A stretch of 64,000 nt of DNA. Source: Astrocystis sublimbata. Taxonomy: Eukaryota > Ascomycota > Sordariomycetes > Xylariales > Xylariaceae. The position numbers were made by a program, and so were the translations under genes. The DNA lies in contig JAJNNY010000038.1 of NCBI GenBank assembly GCA_022453515.1, forward strand, positions 124,001 through 188,000. The letters run 5' to 3'. Shown one piece after another: positions 10,889-21,925 of this stretch. The first letter of the stretch is position 1; every line of letters begins with the position of its first letter. The notes beneath the pieces were generated by a model that ran no database searches, had not been told where the DNA came from, and saw nothing but the letters and a program-made list of their open reading frames with translations.

Positions 10889-11961
10889 TGTATCGTGTTA
10901 TAACTTCATACACATGAATCCAGGTACGCGGCTGGGACAAGGACGAGACCACCCTGAAATTTGAAGCAGCAAGCAAGCCGGAAGCGTGCCGAGGAACAGG
11001 CCGGGCGACGGCTGTGGTAGCAGAAGTCTAGAAGTCTAGAAGATGGAAGTAAACGCGCCCAAAACAAAACTAAGGCCCAACGGATCGCATAGAGTAGGTA
11101 GAATGTGATAAGAAGGTGATAGAGGTCCAAGTGTAGTACTAGTCCAGCTGGAATGATGGTCGAGAGTCTTCCAAGTTCCAAGAGACCAAGGTTTTGCTTG
11201 GCGAGGCGATATCTCCTAAGGCTGATGAGATAAGGTACCTCAGCGCACCTGCTCGCCCGCCATGAAAAAGGGGGTCTGCTGTCTGCTTGCCCAGGCGCCT
11301 ACCTAGGTACCTACTGAGGTAAGCTCTCACCTACCGAGGTCCCTCCTGATTCTATGCAGACGAGTAATGCATTCAGGATGCGATAGGCGGGTAGGTATCG
11401 AGTCAGTACCTACTAGTACGTGCCCTGGTACATCTGGAGGAATAATTAGGTACCTACTAGATACTAGGTACATGTAGGTAGCAACTTTGAACTCTACTAG
11501 TAGGTAAAAAGCCGTATTGCACAATACGGGTGATCTGTAGGACGCACAATTACATAGGCTGGAGATAAGCAAACTTCAAGGACCCAGTCCAGGGTGCCTA
11601 CCTAGGCACCTACCTACCTTATGGTACCTACTAGTAGTACCTAACCTTAGGTAGGGTTTCTCATCTTGCCTTAGCCGCATGTGTACAATCACTGTCTCAT
11701 ACTATGCACGACGCGCTGGCATACATACAGACGGGATTGCCCAGTACCCAGTGCCCAGTGGCGCGTCGTTCATTCATACGATCCAGCATCTTCTATGCCT
11801 ATAGCGGACTCGTGTGTAAAGCGCCGCAGAGTGTGAATTGCGTCGAGTCTGATCTCTGTCAAGATATATACCTACACGTCTAAGCATTGTAGGCTCCAGT
11901 CTGCGTGCGAATCCACTTAGAGTTCAATTAAGAAGACGAGTTAGGAGGTAAGAGCAGGACA
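10889..11961. repeat. Divergent promoter region rich in AGGTACCT/CCTAGG words
   Basis: Between the divergent mannosyltransferase and GCP5 genes. Dense palindromic words built from TACC and GGTA occur at about 11233-11340, 11390-11510 and 11595-11660 (for example CCTACCTAGGTACCTAC and GGTACCTACTAG). A short direct repeat of GAAGTCTA sits at about 11023-11040. No gene is evident. Confidence 0.6.
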
Positions 11962-14651
11962 ATGGCTTTTGCCGCTCAGCTAGGTAGCTTGACGGATGAG
12001 TTGATCGAAATTATCACGTCCACAACGACTCAAGTCAGTTTTACCCACGCTCTGCCCGATACAAGTCACTAAATACAGCAAGCGGTTGCTAGACTGATCG
12101 CGCTCGTTTTGATACGTGGAGAGAATCGAGTCTGCGAAATCTTCGGCAGCACAGTTTCCTCCGGACCAACCAGTTTGAGGTGTATTCTGCTCTTGACGGC
12201 TACGAAGAAAGGTTTCGGATCCTTAACCGTGGCGGTCTTGCCGATGCTCTAAGGGACCGCATAGATGCCCTTGCTCTATGCTCAAACAAGACGACCCCAG
12301 ATGTGCTAGACTTATTGTTAAAACTAGCAGACCAACCAGTTCAAAAGTCAAGACTCGATGATCTTTCACTTCTGAAGAAAACGGACGAACCTCTTGAGCC
12401 AACACTGAAATGGAGTGATATTGCCAATGAAGACGGATGGGACGAGGACGGCGAGCTTTGGCAAAATGCCGATTTGGGCGGATACAGCTCTGGAGACGAG
12501 TATATCGAATACGAGACTGATGCGTCGGCACCATCCGAGGACACATCACTATCCAGCTTCGATGTGCGCTATCGTAGGCGGCCTGTGGATTACATTGAAA
12601 GCTTACAAAGACCGTTGAACCTAGACATTGTTCGCAATAGTCAGGCTTGGAGAAATCAGAAGTCACTCGTGAAACCGACCGCCAATTTGAGCATCCCCTG
12701 CGTTAATGTTCCCATCACGGAAAGTCAAGTTATCCGAGAGGTCCTTTTCATGCTAGGCGGCCTCGACAACGAGCTATCTGATCGTCAAGGGGAGCCGTCA
12801 GCCAGGCTTCAACTCCTGCATACCTCGGGGGAAATATTCGCATCACTCCTCGTATCTGTCAATGACGCCAGAGAGAAAATTTCCCTTTTGCGCCAATACG
12901 CCAAACATCAACAGGAAATCCCACTACTACAGGTGTTTCAAACGGGTGTGGAAAGTTGTGTACAATCTTTCGACAAGATTGTAGCTAGTATGCAAGCACG
13001 CTGTGAAAGTCTTAACACAGGCATGGTTGTCAGCCTCTTGAAGCTCTGGAACGACCTCGAGCCACATATATCCCCCCTGAAGCATCTCGCAGAGATCGTA
13101 GGACAGCTACAACGATCAAAGAGCCCCCCGCCATTTTACTTTCTAGAGCTGCTCTTTGACTCTGCTCAAACATTACAATTAGTGGGTGACGGGGGGAGCT
13201 ACCGGTTCATTGGCCAACTCTTCTTCGAATGCTTTGCGGTGTATCTCCGGCCGATTCGTTATTGGATGCAAAACGGCGAACTTACAGATAATGACGGTAC
13301 ATTCTTCATAGCTCGTTCCAAACTCAAAGTTATACGGCCTCGAGTGTGGGACGATCAGTTCACGCTGAGAAAAGATTCAGAAGGGCTATTGTTTGCGCCG
13401 CGGTTTCTTCAGCCAGCAGCGACCCGAATTTTCACTACGGGGAAGAGCATCGTTGTCCTAAAACTGCTGGGGAAACATCAGTCAGCGACAACAGTCGTAT
13501 CCGAGAAAGATACCCAATTCAATATGAGTGCGGTATCACACCTCATACCCTTTTCGGAAATATTCAAAGGCATGTTTGGTCAATGGATGCAAAGTAAGCA
13601 TCATGCAGCGTCAGCAACGCTCAAGCAGACCCTGTTTCAAACCTATAATTTATGGTCAGATTTGGACATGTTACAACATGTTTATTTGATGACTGACGGG
13701 TCGCGCTCCGAACATTTCTCCTACGGATTGTTCAACAATATTGATGTTCTCAACACACACTGGCATGATCGGTTTCTCCTTACCGAAATGGCTCGCGAAG
13801 CTTTTGACGGGGTCATTGAGCCTTATCGCCTTAATGTCAACATAGTACGAGGCAGTCTGGCTCCTGATGTTAAGGATGTTCGGCAAACCGTTCGTGGAGG
13901 GTTGTCATTGATTCACATCACTCTTAAACTACCTTGGATTACACGTATCGTCATCACGGAAGAAAGTCTGGATCATTACCAGCTGGTTTTTTCTTTTCTC
14001 CTTCAACTGCAAAGGGCAAGTCAAGTACTAACGAGGCATCGCATACTTTCAGACGATAACAATTATTCAGCTGATCAAGAGAGCTTCTACTATCTTCGTT
14101 ACAAATTGATCTGGTTCTGCAATACCATCCAATCTTACCTTAGCACTCTCGTGCTTGGTCCCTTGATTGCAAATATCAGGGAACAGATGGAACAGGCAGA
14201 GGATATAGACCAAATGCTGACGTCACACTCTACCTTGACCAAGCGGATGGTACATGAGGCCTGCCTTGGAGGAAAGCTTGAACCAATACGTCAAGGTATC
14301 CTGGATATCCTTGATCTCGCCATTAGGCTACGAGATGCTCGCCAATCCGAAGAAGAAAGGAATGAAAGCAAATCAGGATCAAATCGATCGCCTTGGTGTC
14401 AAGATGTTGAACAATACCACGAGAGCAGTGACGAAGGAGGTGAAACATACTTTGACGAACAAGAGGTGGGCGGCGCGCCCTTGCGGAACCCAGAGACCAC
14501 CTACAATCAGACGCTAGACAACACGCGGTCCGCTTTCGACCGACATATGAAGTTCATTGTTGGCGGCTTGAGAGGTGTTGCACGAGCTAGCAGTAGCGAA
14601 GCCGCGAGCAAGTGGGATATACTAGCAGAGATGCTTGAAGTTGGAATTTGA
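11962..14651 (+). CDS. Gamma-tubulin complex component, GCP5-like (Spc97/Spc98 family), 876 aa
   Basis: Two exons: 11962-12033 and 12093-14651. The 59-nt intron has donor CAA|GTCAGT and acceptor GCTAG|ACT. The first exon encodes MAFAAQLGSLTDELIEIITS, like the start of fungal GCP5 proteins, and exon 2 continues with DRARFDTWRESSLRNLRQHS and RTNQFEVYSALDGYEERF. The Spc97/Spc98 N-terminal GRIP1-like motif is at about residues 231-250 (ITESQVIREVLFMLGGL). GRIP2-like sequence with the typical ...LLTEMAREAFDG... and ...YYLRYKLIWFCNTIQSYLS... segments follows. Family members pack side by side in the gamma-tubulin ring complex and nucleate microtubules at spindle pole bodies. Assignment to the GCP5 subgroup rather than GCP4 or GCP6 rests on the N-terminal start and length. 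An acidic linker lies at about residues 130-175. Confidence 0.88.
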
Positions 14652-15672
14652 GGACCATAATGACACAAGGACCGTGCTTTTGGTGGACCCTTTGCAGGTA
14701 AACTGCGGGGACCTGTCTCGCATTCCGCATCGAGATGCTAAGCTTGTTACACATGATTCCGATTATGAAGCAAGGTGACAAAGCTATGAACACGATTGCA
14801 TAAATGCCTAGGAGATGCTCCATATGACCATGTCCATCCTCCACGGAAACAAGCGACAAAGCCTGAAAAGGCTACTCCCCCCACATGATCTGCTAAAGAC
14901 CCATGAATCATAATACAAGCTTCAGTTACAATCTATTTGGCACTAGGTTTTGGGGAGAACCATGTCTGCCATGCTGCTATGGATATTGTCCGACGGAACA
15001 GTTGCTAAGTAGATAGTTGGATTCCGAGCTCGATTATTTGACATGCCATGCTCGCCATCTACATGAATCTCAATCTTCATACTACCTATGCATAGGTTTA
15101 CGTCACTGCGCACGTCACCCCAGGCGCACGCGCCTTCATTGAACTGTCTATGTGCCATGGGGAGGAGAGTACCTAGGTAGGCACCCGGGTATCTAAGTAC
15201 ATAGTAGTTCGCTACCTAAAACTTAGCACAGTATCACTGGAGGAACTGGGCAAAATACCTGTAGGTAACGACACAACTACTAGGTACATACCTATATACC
15301 TAGGTATCTGGGTATGTACCTAAATAAGGCAACAGCGGAGCAATACGGGGCATCAGGAATAGATGCGTGTTGTACCTACGCAAGTACTAGATACATGTAA
15401 GTGTCCTTTCTTGGCACATGCCAAGGCGAACCTTCCCGCATCGACCTGAATGAGGCTGAGTATGGCAGCACGTGACCTTCCCAGCCACATATGCCATGGC
15501 GCCTTTGAGTCATCTCCTGTCTCCTGTGGGTTATACCTGAGGTGGCAGCAATCAGCCACTGTAGGCAGCGTTGAAAGTTGAAACGATCTGTTCCGGGACA
15601 AGACGCGTGGTTCGATTCAGCTTCACTGTTGCCAAGGTCGCTCTTCACCCAGAGGCAGCGAAATAGTTCGCG
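14652..15672. other. Intergenic, with AGGTAC word cluster
   Basis: This holds the GCP5 3' UTR and the Yju2 promoter. A cluster of CCTAGG/AGGTAC words spans about 15168-15322 (CCTAGGTAGGCACC, TACTAGGTACATACC, CCTAGGTATCTGGGTA). A GGTTCGATTC match at 15608 resembles a tRNA B box, but no cloverleaf surrounds it. No gene is supported. Confidence 0.5.
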
Positions 15673-17143
15673 ATGTCTGAACGCAAAGTATTGTATGTCA
15701 TGTCTTGCCCTCTTCCGCTTCTCTCATGCTAACCATCACATAGATCCAAATACTATCCCCCGGACTGTGAGTACACCAGTAGTCCTTGGCCCACTGTTTC
15801 GACTATCTTCATCTCGCCTTGGCGCCGTGTACAAGCCGCACTTGACGGCTTGCCAGCTTCCTGGGACTTTTATATGATCTTTACTGACTTTGTAACTCAT
15901 AGTCGACCCTAATGCGATTCAAAGGTGAGTCAGCTGGCTGTGTGCCAACAGCACCCATCAAACTTCCTGGTTTGAGGCAGATCACTAACCCCATATTGAA
16001 GGTCGCGCAAACCGAAGGCAACAGGCCCAAAGGTTCAGACGGTCCGGTTGATGGCTCCATTGTCAGTTCTATTCACAAATCCAACCTTTACGGTTCCAAA
16101 AGCGCTAACTGTGCCGTAGCTCCATGAAATGTCTACGGTGTGGTGAATGTACGTACCAGAGTCATTTATTTCTCTCCCTTTTTGGCCTATCTCAGGATCT
16201 AGCATTGCCACAACAGGCATACCTAGCTCAGAAATGCCTGCAGCTCATGGATGACGAGAGTGTTGCTTTTTATGCCACAAGTGCAAACCACTGACCAGCG
16301 TTTATAGACATATACAAAGGCAGAAAATTTAATGCTCGGAAAGAAACTCCACTCGACGAACGATACTTAGGAATTCAGTAAGCCATTCTGTCATTCATTC
16401 TTCACCAATCCTTAGGACAAAATCCTGACCCTTTTGTGAACAGAATCTTTCGGTTCTACATTAAGTGTACCAGATGTTCCGCTGAAGTACGTATATCACG
16501 CTCTCATCTACACTCCACACCATCTTTCAATATTAGAGTGGCATGCTAACAGTACTAAAAGATCTGCTTCCGGACAGACCCGAAGAACAACGACTACGCA
16601 TGTGAGAAAGGCGCAAAACGCAATACGGAGCCATGGCGAGTGGGTCGAGAGGAGACGGACGAGGAGCGGCTAGACCGACTGGAGCAAGAAGGGGAGGAAG
16701 AGGAGGCCGACGCTATGGTGGAACTCGAGGCCAAAACGCTCGACGCGAAGCTCGAGATGGAGGTCGCCGATAAGCTAGACGAGATCCAGTTCCGCAATGC
16801 GCGCGTCGAGCGTGCAGAACGGGATGGTCTAGAGGTCAGCGTGGCGCCATCCGTCGACCAAGACACCGATCAGCAAGAGAGAGAAGATGCGGAGGCTGCG
16901 AGACGTGCATTTGCCGCCGCAAGAGGTCTGGACGACTTAGTTATACAGGCAATACCCAAAGTTGCGGAAGATGCGAGCATGCCGCCTCCGCCACTACCGC
17001 AAAATTCTCATGGAATTACCTCGAAGCCGAAAGTGGCGCCGACCAGTTCATCCACTGATACCCCAGCGCCTTCCTTCAAGCGGGAGGTTAAGAAGAAGAC
17101 CAAGAAGAATTACGGAGCAATGTTGGGAATCAAGCAAAAATAG
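15673..17143 (+). CDS. YJU2: Splicing factor Yju2/CWC16 (CCDC94), 282 aa, eight exons
   Basis: Yju2 joins the spliceosome around Prp2 action and promotes the first catalytic step. Exons: 15673-15692, 15744-15766, 15903-15924, 16002-16061, 16120-16148, 16308-16377, 16444-16486 and 16562-17143. All donors are GT and all acceptors AG, and the joined frame is exact (849 nt). The N-terminus reads MSERKVLSKYYPPDFDPN, the family signature, followed by RLMAPFSMKCLRCGEYIYKG, KFNARKE, YLGIQIFRFYIKCTRC and FRTDPKNNDY. The two CxxC pairs (C46/C49 and C83/C86) form the zinc site. After residue ~115 the protein becomes a charged Glu-rich coiled-coil, then a Pro/Lys tail. The match to CCDC94/Yju2 rather than CCDC130 rests on the start and the zinc region. 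Intron sizes are 51, 136, 77, 58, 159, 66 and 75 nt. Confidence 0.95.
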
Positions 17144-17842
17144 ATCGGAAAGGCTGTTGGAGTTGGTGGAGATAACGCGTGAGGATTGAAGACTTTGTAC
17201 GCACAGCGGGCACCACATATGGCGCCAAGGCTTACTTATGTACATTGATTGCTTTACGAAGTGAAAGCATGTTTGGAGAGTCATTATAATGAGAAGTATC
17301 CTTAAGTGATACTTGAATGTTCCCATATACCTAAGCTCAGTATCTTAACAAAAACCTCGTTCATTGCTGGCTTGACTGGCTAACAATAAATCTCGATGTG
17401 GAGAAGAAGGTCCGGGTCCAGAGTATCACATAAAATGACCATAGTAAGTGATTGTGATTTACCAACCCACATCTAGACAAGTCTGTCACGTTGTGTCCAA
17501 GTATATTACCAGGTATAGGTAAAATGATTGTTATTGAACTTTGCTTGTATTTTATCGCTAGCAAATGTACGACGGTGAGTTTTCTACGCTTGCTGAGACA
17601 CAATACTCATATTCCATTTGTAAATGGGAGTTTCCTATTTCCTTATACCATGCTATGATTCGTGTGCGCCAATATCATGAGTAACCAGACGCCTCGCTGA
17701 AATGATATACAAAATTCAAAATAAAATAAAAACTCCCAGCTCCCGCTGGGGTGTGTTGTACAGTCTTAATTGTCCTTCTGGTAGGTGTGGTAGCTTTAGC
17801 GGCGGGTCGCTTGTGATATGCAAAAGTTGAGGTGCGAGTAGC
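17144..17842. other. Intergenic between convergent genes
   Basis: A 699-bp stretch between Yju2 and the 88-aa gene, expected to hold both 3' UTRs. It is AT-rich towards 17700-17740 (AAAATTCAAAATAAAATAAAA). No coding or repeat signal is seen. Confidence 0.5.
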
Positions 17843-18109
17843 TTATGAATGATACTCGTGCGTACCATTCACGCGAGTGGCACCTGGGGAACCATTTCTC
17901 GGGGAGCCACGTCTTACGCCGTTAGGCATAGATGATACTGGCGAATGCTGCGACTGCGAATGGCCGCGCTGGCGAGATGAGGATGAGATGTTGGCAGCTT
18001 CCATTTGTCTCTTGGTGTGCGTATGCATGGACCGAGAGTAGCTGGTCAAGTCGTTGGGGGGTGACATGTTGGAGGGCAGAGAGATGGTGTAAGTTCCTCG
18101 AGAAGACAT
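17843..18109 (-). CDS. Small conserved-looking hypothetical protein, 88 aa
   Basis: The frame stays open to 18361, but the extra N-terminal part is repetitive (TNQS, NQPT, TTTQS) and looks like a translated 5' UTR. I therefore chose the ATG at 18109 (GACATTGTC context on the plus strand), giving a protein beginning MSSRGTYTISLPSNMSPPND. The protein is Ser/Arg/His-rich with no membrane segment and is probably disordered. Small proteins with this kind of N-terminus are familiar from other filamentous ascomycete genomes, but I know of no function. The upstream leader carries GATT/GGTT tetranucleotide runs at about 18230-18300. Confidence 0.6.
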   Translation of the reverse strand: MSSRGTYTISLPSNMSPPNDLTSYSRSMHTHTKRQMEAANISSSSRQRGHSQSQHSPVSSMPNGVRRGSPRNGSPGATRVNGTHEYHS

Positions 18110-18229
18110 TGTGTGGATGTGTATTGTGGAAAGTTTTGGCCAGACAAGTTTAACAATTGAGAAAGTTGAAGGTTGTCTGCGCCTGCTCGTCGGTGAGGAT
18201 AAGTCTGCTAGATGAGAGGACTGTTTGGT

Positions 18230-18310
18230 TGGTGGATTGGTGGATTGGGTGGTTGTCGCTGCTGTGATGATTGATTGATTGGTTGGTTGGTTAATTGCTT
18301 GCTTGATGAT
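18230..18310 (-). repeat. GGATTG/GATT/GGTT simple-sequence run in leader
   Basis: Imperfect tandem GGATTGGTGGATTGGGTGG, then GATTGATTGATTGG and TTGGTTGGTTGG on the plus strand, upstream of the 88-aa gene's ATG. It lies in the probable 5' UTR or promoter. Confidence 0.7.
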
Positions 18311-18874
18311 GGATGGAAAAGGAATGGGATTGTCTTGGGATGTCAAGTTGCTTATATGCAAAATCCAAGAGCAAGGTAGGGCAGACCTAATCGACTAACA
18401 ACAAGGCAAAGAAATCAAGGGCACTCGCTCTGACCTCACAGGTGGCCCCACAGAATCGATCCAGCAATACCTGAGGCCTGAGTGTGCAAATACGTACTGC
18501 GTACCTAGGTACTGGGTGGTACCCACCACCTGCAATCACTCAGTCTCGCCAGTGTGCATCTAACATACAGTACCTAGGCAGTACTACTACCCATGCATCC
18601 ATGGATGGCGGCCGTTGCTCCAAATCTCCAAATAATAACTTTCACAGATCGACAATGAGTAGGGGACCAACGAACGGCAGCCAGAGACAGAGTGGGTGCC
18701 CCCGTGTCATAGTTTGTGTTGCGACTCGGCCAATCAGACCTCGTCGGTCGCGCAGAAGGAGGAGTAATGAGGTGAGGAGTAGGGGTCTTCCGACTTTCGC
18801 CACGGATGATGCAGTCTGCAGTCCATCCCCTTCAGCGCTGCCGGCCAGGCATCCAGGCTCGCTAGTGGTTGGGG

Positions 18875-19087
18875 CTACAGGCTCGACGACAGGCTCGACA
18901 GGCTGCCTACAGGGGGCTTTCGCTGCGGGCTCGGCGGGCTCCATCCTCTGGGCGGCGACCCACACCACCCACACATCATCCCCCTGCGTTTACGGGACCT
19001 TCTCCGCCTTGCAGCCAATAAGAGCCCAACGATGACGAGTGAGTTGCAGACGACCGCACCCATCAGAGCAGGGATCAGGGCTAGCAC
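18875..19087 (-). other. Weak ORF with one strong membrane segment
   Basis: The minus-strand frame contains a 25-residue hydrophobic segment (ALIPALMGAVVCNSLVIVGL) followed by an Arg/Lys-rich stop-transfer cluster (RRRRSRKRR). That is a convincing membrane-anchor pattern. The nominal start is not an ATG, the frame continues upstream to about 19117, and no family is recognised. It could be one exon of a small membrane protein or a chance frame in a GC-rich island. Confidence 0.2.
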
Positions 19088-19832
19088 TGCCGAGACAGGA
19101 AGGACCCTGCAGATCCCTCGCTGCCATTGAAGTCATCGCATCATGTCATCCCATTGGGCCATTATGACATGTGTCAGCCTTGAACAGCGGCAAGTCTCTT
19201 CTGGGGGGGGCCTGTTTTGGGGGATCAACATCGCATCGACCACAATGCGGCCCCCTCCCAGCTGTTCCGTTTCGCAACGCTCTGGAGACCCTGGTCTTTT
19301 GTATCAAGGTTCTACCATTGTACTTGGGCATGTAGATCCATCGAGATTGTGCAATCTGTTTAGAGCGGCCTGTGCCTGCACGCGGTGCGCAGCGTGCTTC
19401 TGGCATGTAACGGAACGAATCTGCGTCACAACAGACTGGATGGTAAGAGGTATGTGCTACTTAGTATTAGTATATGCCTCCCCAAGCTGTTCACAGCCTA
19501 TTCTGAGAGGTGACATCATTAGGAAACAGGGAGTGTGTTCCAGTGTCTGGTGCTTTGATAGTATGCTACTATTGTATGCACCTATGACTGTTTACATTTA
19601 CTGTAGGATACGGTCGACGGTATTTCCCTGACTGGGCTACACTTACTTACTTGTCATCCATCCTTGGCAAGGCCCACGCCATGCTGCAACGGGCTTCCCA
19701 ATTTTTTAGTTGTCTTTTTCGCGACGTTTCACTTGCGTTGTCGTTGTCTTGACGACGCAAGGGTGACTACACATGTTAGTATCCTTACTACCTTGCTCGC
19801 CTTGTACAGTAGTAGTAGCAGTGTGATAATGA

Positions 19833-19854
19833 TATATACTAGTACTAGTATATA
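19833..19854. repeat. 22-bp perfect palindrome
   Basis: The two halves are TATATACTAGT and its exact reverse complement, with no loop. It lies in the gene-poor region, next to an AGT trinucleotide run (about 19809-19818). It could bind a dimeric factor or extrude a cruciform. Confidence 0.9.
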
Positions 19855-21412
19855 CCAGGCGAGATAAGGGCGCACCATGCGGCCAGGTTCCCCAGCTCGC
19901 CCAACAAGTGGCCCGGCATGCCTCCATCTCCGGGGTCCGGCTGTCTGGATCATATCCATTGTGTGGGCACGACCCAAATCGCCTCATAAGCGAGGCTTGG
20001 CCATGGTACCCATCTCGCCATCCTACCGACCGCCAACAAACTTGGGAATTCATTATCCTACGGCCGTTGTCGATCGGATAGCTCTTAAAACACGCGAGAC
20101 ACCCTTCAACGCCCTCACCAGTCGGGAAATGGTGCTTTCGGGTGATTATCTGGCGATGGACAGGGTTAGGTAGATGCCTTGCCGCGTGGTCCAAGCTCAC
20201 AGTCCATTAGTTGTGCCCCTGTCATCCTGTCTCTCCAAGGCACATAGACTTTGTGGTCCAGCCTCCAACACAGGATGACGTCAGTTTCGTCAACAAAATA
20301 TGCCTACACAATGAGAACCAGTATCTTCTATAACCCAAGTCCCCGTGGATCTACAAGTCCCTGGAACCAAGTTTATCGTTCTGTTGTCAGGTTGGCTACT
20401 TACAGTATCTAATCACACCATGCCGCCCGACGGTCGTTTGCGATAGAGGGCCACAGAGGAGCACACGGGAGCATCATAGACTATACCTCTGAAAAGACAG
20501 ATTCTAGAAAAGAAGGACGATTTCGTACGACGGATATGTATGTCTTATTTCGTCATTTAATACGATTATAAGTGGGTGGGTGCTGCTACCCCGGGGGCCC
20601 GGGAGCTGACCTCAGGGCCCATATGACGAAACGGGGGCAGAATAAGGTTCTGGACCGCGTGCCAGCTTGCCAGACGCGATGACATTAGTAGCATGTTTGT
20701 TTCAGTTGGATCTAAGTACATAGATATGACAGTCTAGACAGTCATTCGTGTAATAGTACGAGTAGCCTCATCGGCCCTAGGCTCTTAGAGCTGCCTGGAG
20801 TCGCCGGGTCCCATATTTCGCCTCCGTTGCTGTGCCCGCTATTCCTCGTTGGCTGAGCTACGGTCCATTTTGGGATGCTCGAGGTATTACGTCGTCCGCA
20901 TTTGTTCGCTCGTGTGAGCTTGGATGACTGGATCGATCGATTGATTGATTTTACTTCCCCTCTGACAAAGGGGGGTCGAGGGTGGTCACGGAGGTGTGAC
21001 GACGATTGGTAGCGAGAGCACGTAGCGTTGGATCAGATGCATACAGACTGCCCGTCTATCGCATCACACATCGACATCTCCATTGAGAACAGTCCCTTCT
21101 GGTATTCTCTTCGACTGATAGATCTTCAAGATTAAATCGAGCCGACAGCAGTCGAAGATCGCTTCCCCCAGAAGTGCGCTGCTGCGTTACCGACCGAGTA
21201 TACACATCGTCACCGTCTTCCCTCCCCGGCTGTGTGTCTTCTTAACGACGCTGTGAGATGACGTATCAAAGCTGGTCATCGATATCCACTGGATCCCGTC
21301 TGGGTTAACACAGCCAGGTATTCCAGAAAGCCACGTACTAACATAGTACATAGTATGTACGTGTAGTTGCGATGCGGTCAGACAGTCCCTCGGGAAGGAC
21401 AAGTGCATCAAG

Positions 21413-21925
21413 CTATTGCAATTGTGTCCGGACGTCAACCGCAGCTCGTTGCACATGACTTGGCAGTTCAATTACGGATGTTGACATCACAACGATGCCG
21501 ATGAGGTTGTCGAATAGTCTACTTTCGACCAAGATCTGCCACACAATTGAATTCCTGTATGAGGTAGCCTGCAGTATGGCGAGGGATGGTACCCTGCCCC
21601 CCTGTACTAGAATACGGATATATTGTATCCCATGCCTTGTGTGCAGCCACCACAGAGACTGGCTACGTAATTCCGCGCGATTCAAGGGCTTCTGGATGTA
21701 ACAGTCAACAGATCTCGTAGGTGAGATAATGATATCTCGTAACGGCGAAGCTTCGATCTTCCCGGCTCGCCTGTCTCGCCTGTCCTCGCTGACACAACAC
21801 CCTTGGAAAATATAGCCCCGAATGCCATCGAGCATCGACCTACAGTCACCATGGAGAGAGGCAGGCGAGCAGGTACTCTGTGAAGGTCTAATGCGGTAGC
21901 TGCGAGGCAGACACACTGTACACAA
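21413..21925 (-). other. Unassigned 170-codon open frame
   Basis: This is the longest minus-strand frame in the gene-poor region. Composition is ordinary, and I see no domain, signal peptide, splice context or family likeness. A chance frame is as likely as a gene. Confidence 0.15.

Noticed and set aside
15600..15640. GGTTCGATTC, a tRNA B-box-like match
   Set aside because: The flanking bases do not form a T-arm or acceptor stem, and no A box lies at the right distance.
18110..18361. N-terminal extension of the 88-aa protein to 172 aa
   Set aside because: The extra residues translate GATT/GGTT simple repeats and the extension looks like 5' UTR; the ATG at 18109 begins the structured-looking part.
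18484..19035. 183-codon plus-strand open frame
   Set aside because: Overlaps open frames on the other strand in a GC-rich island; no family likeness, and the composition reads like translated low-complexity DNA. The start codon is not an ATG.
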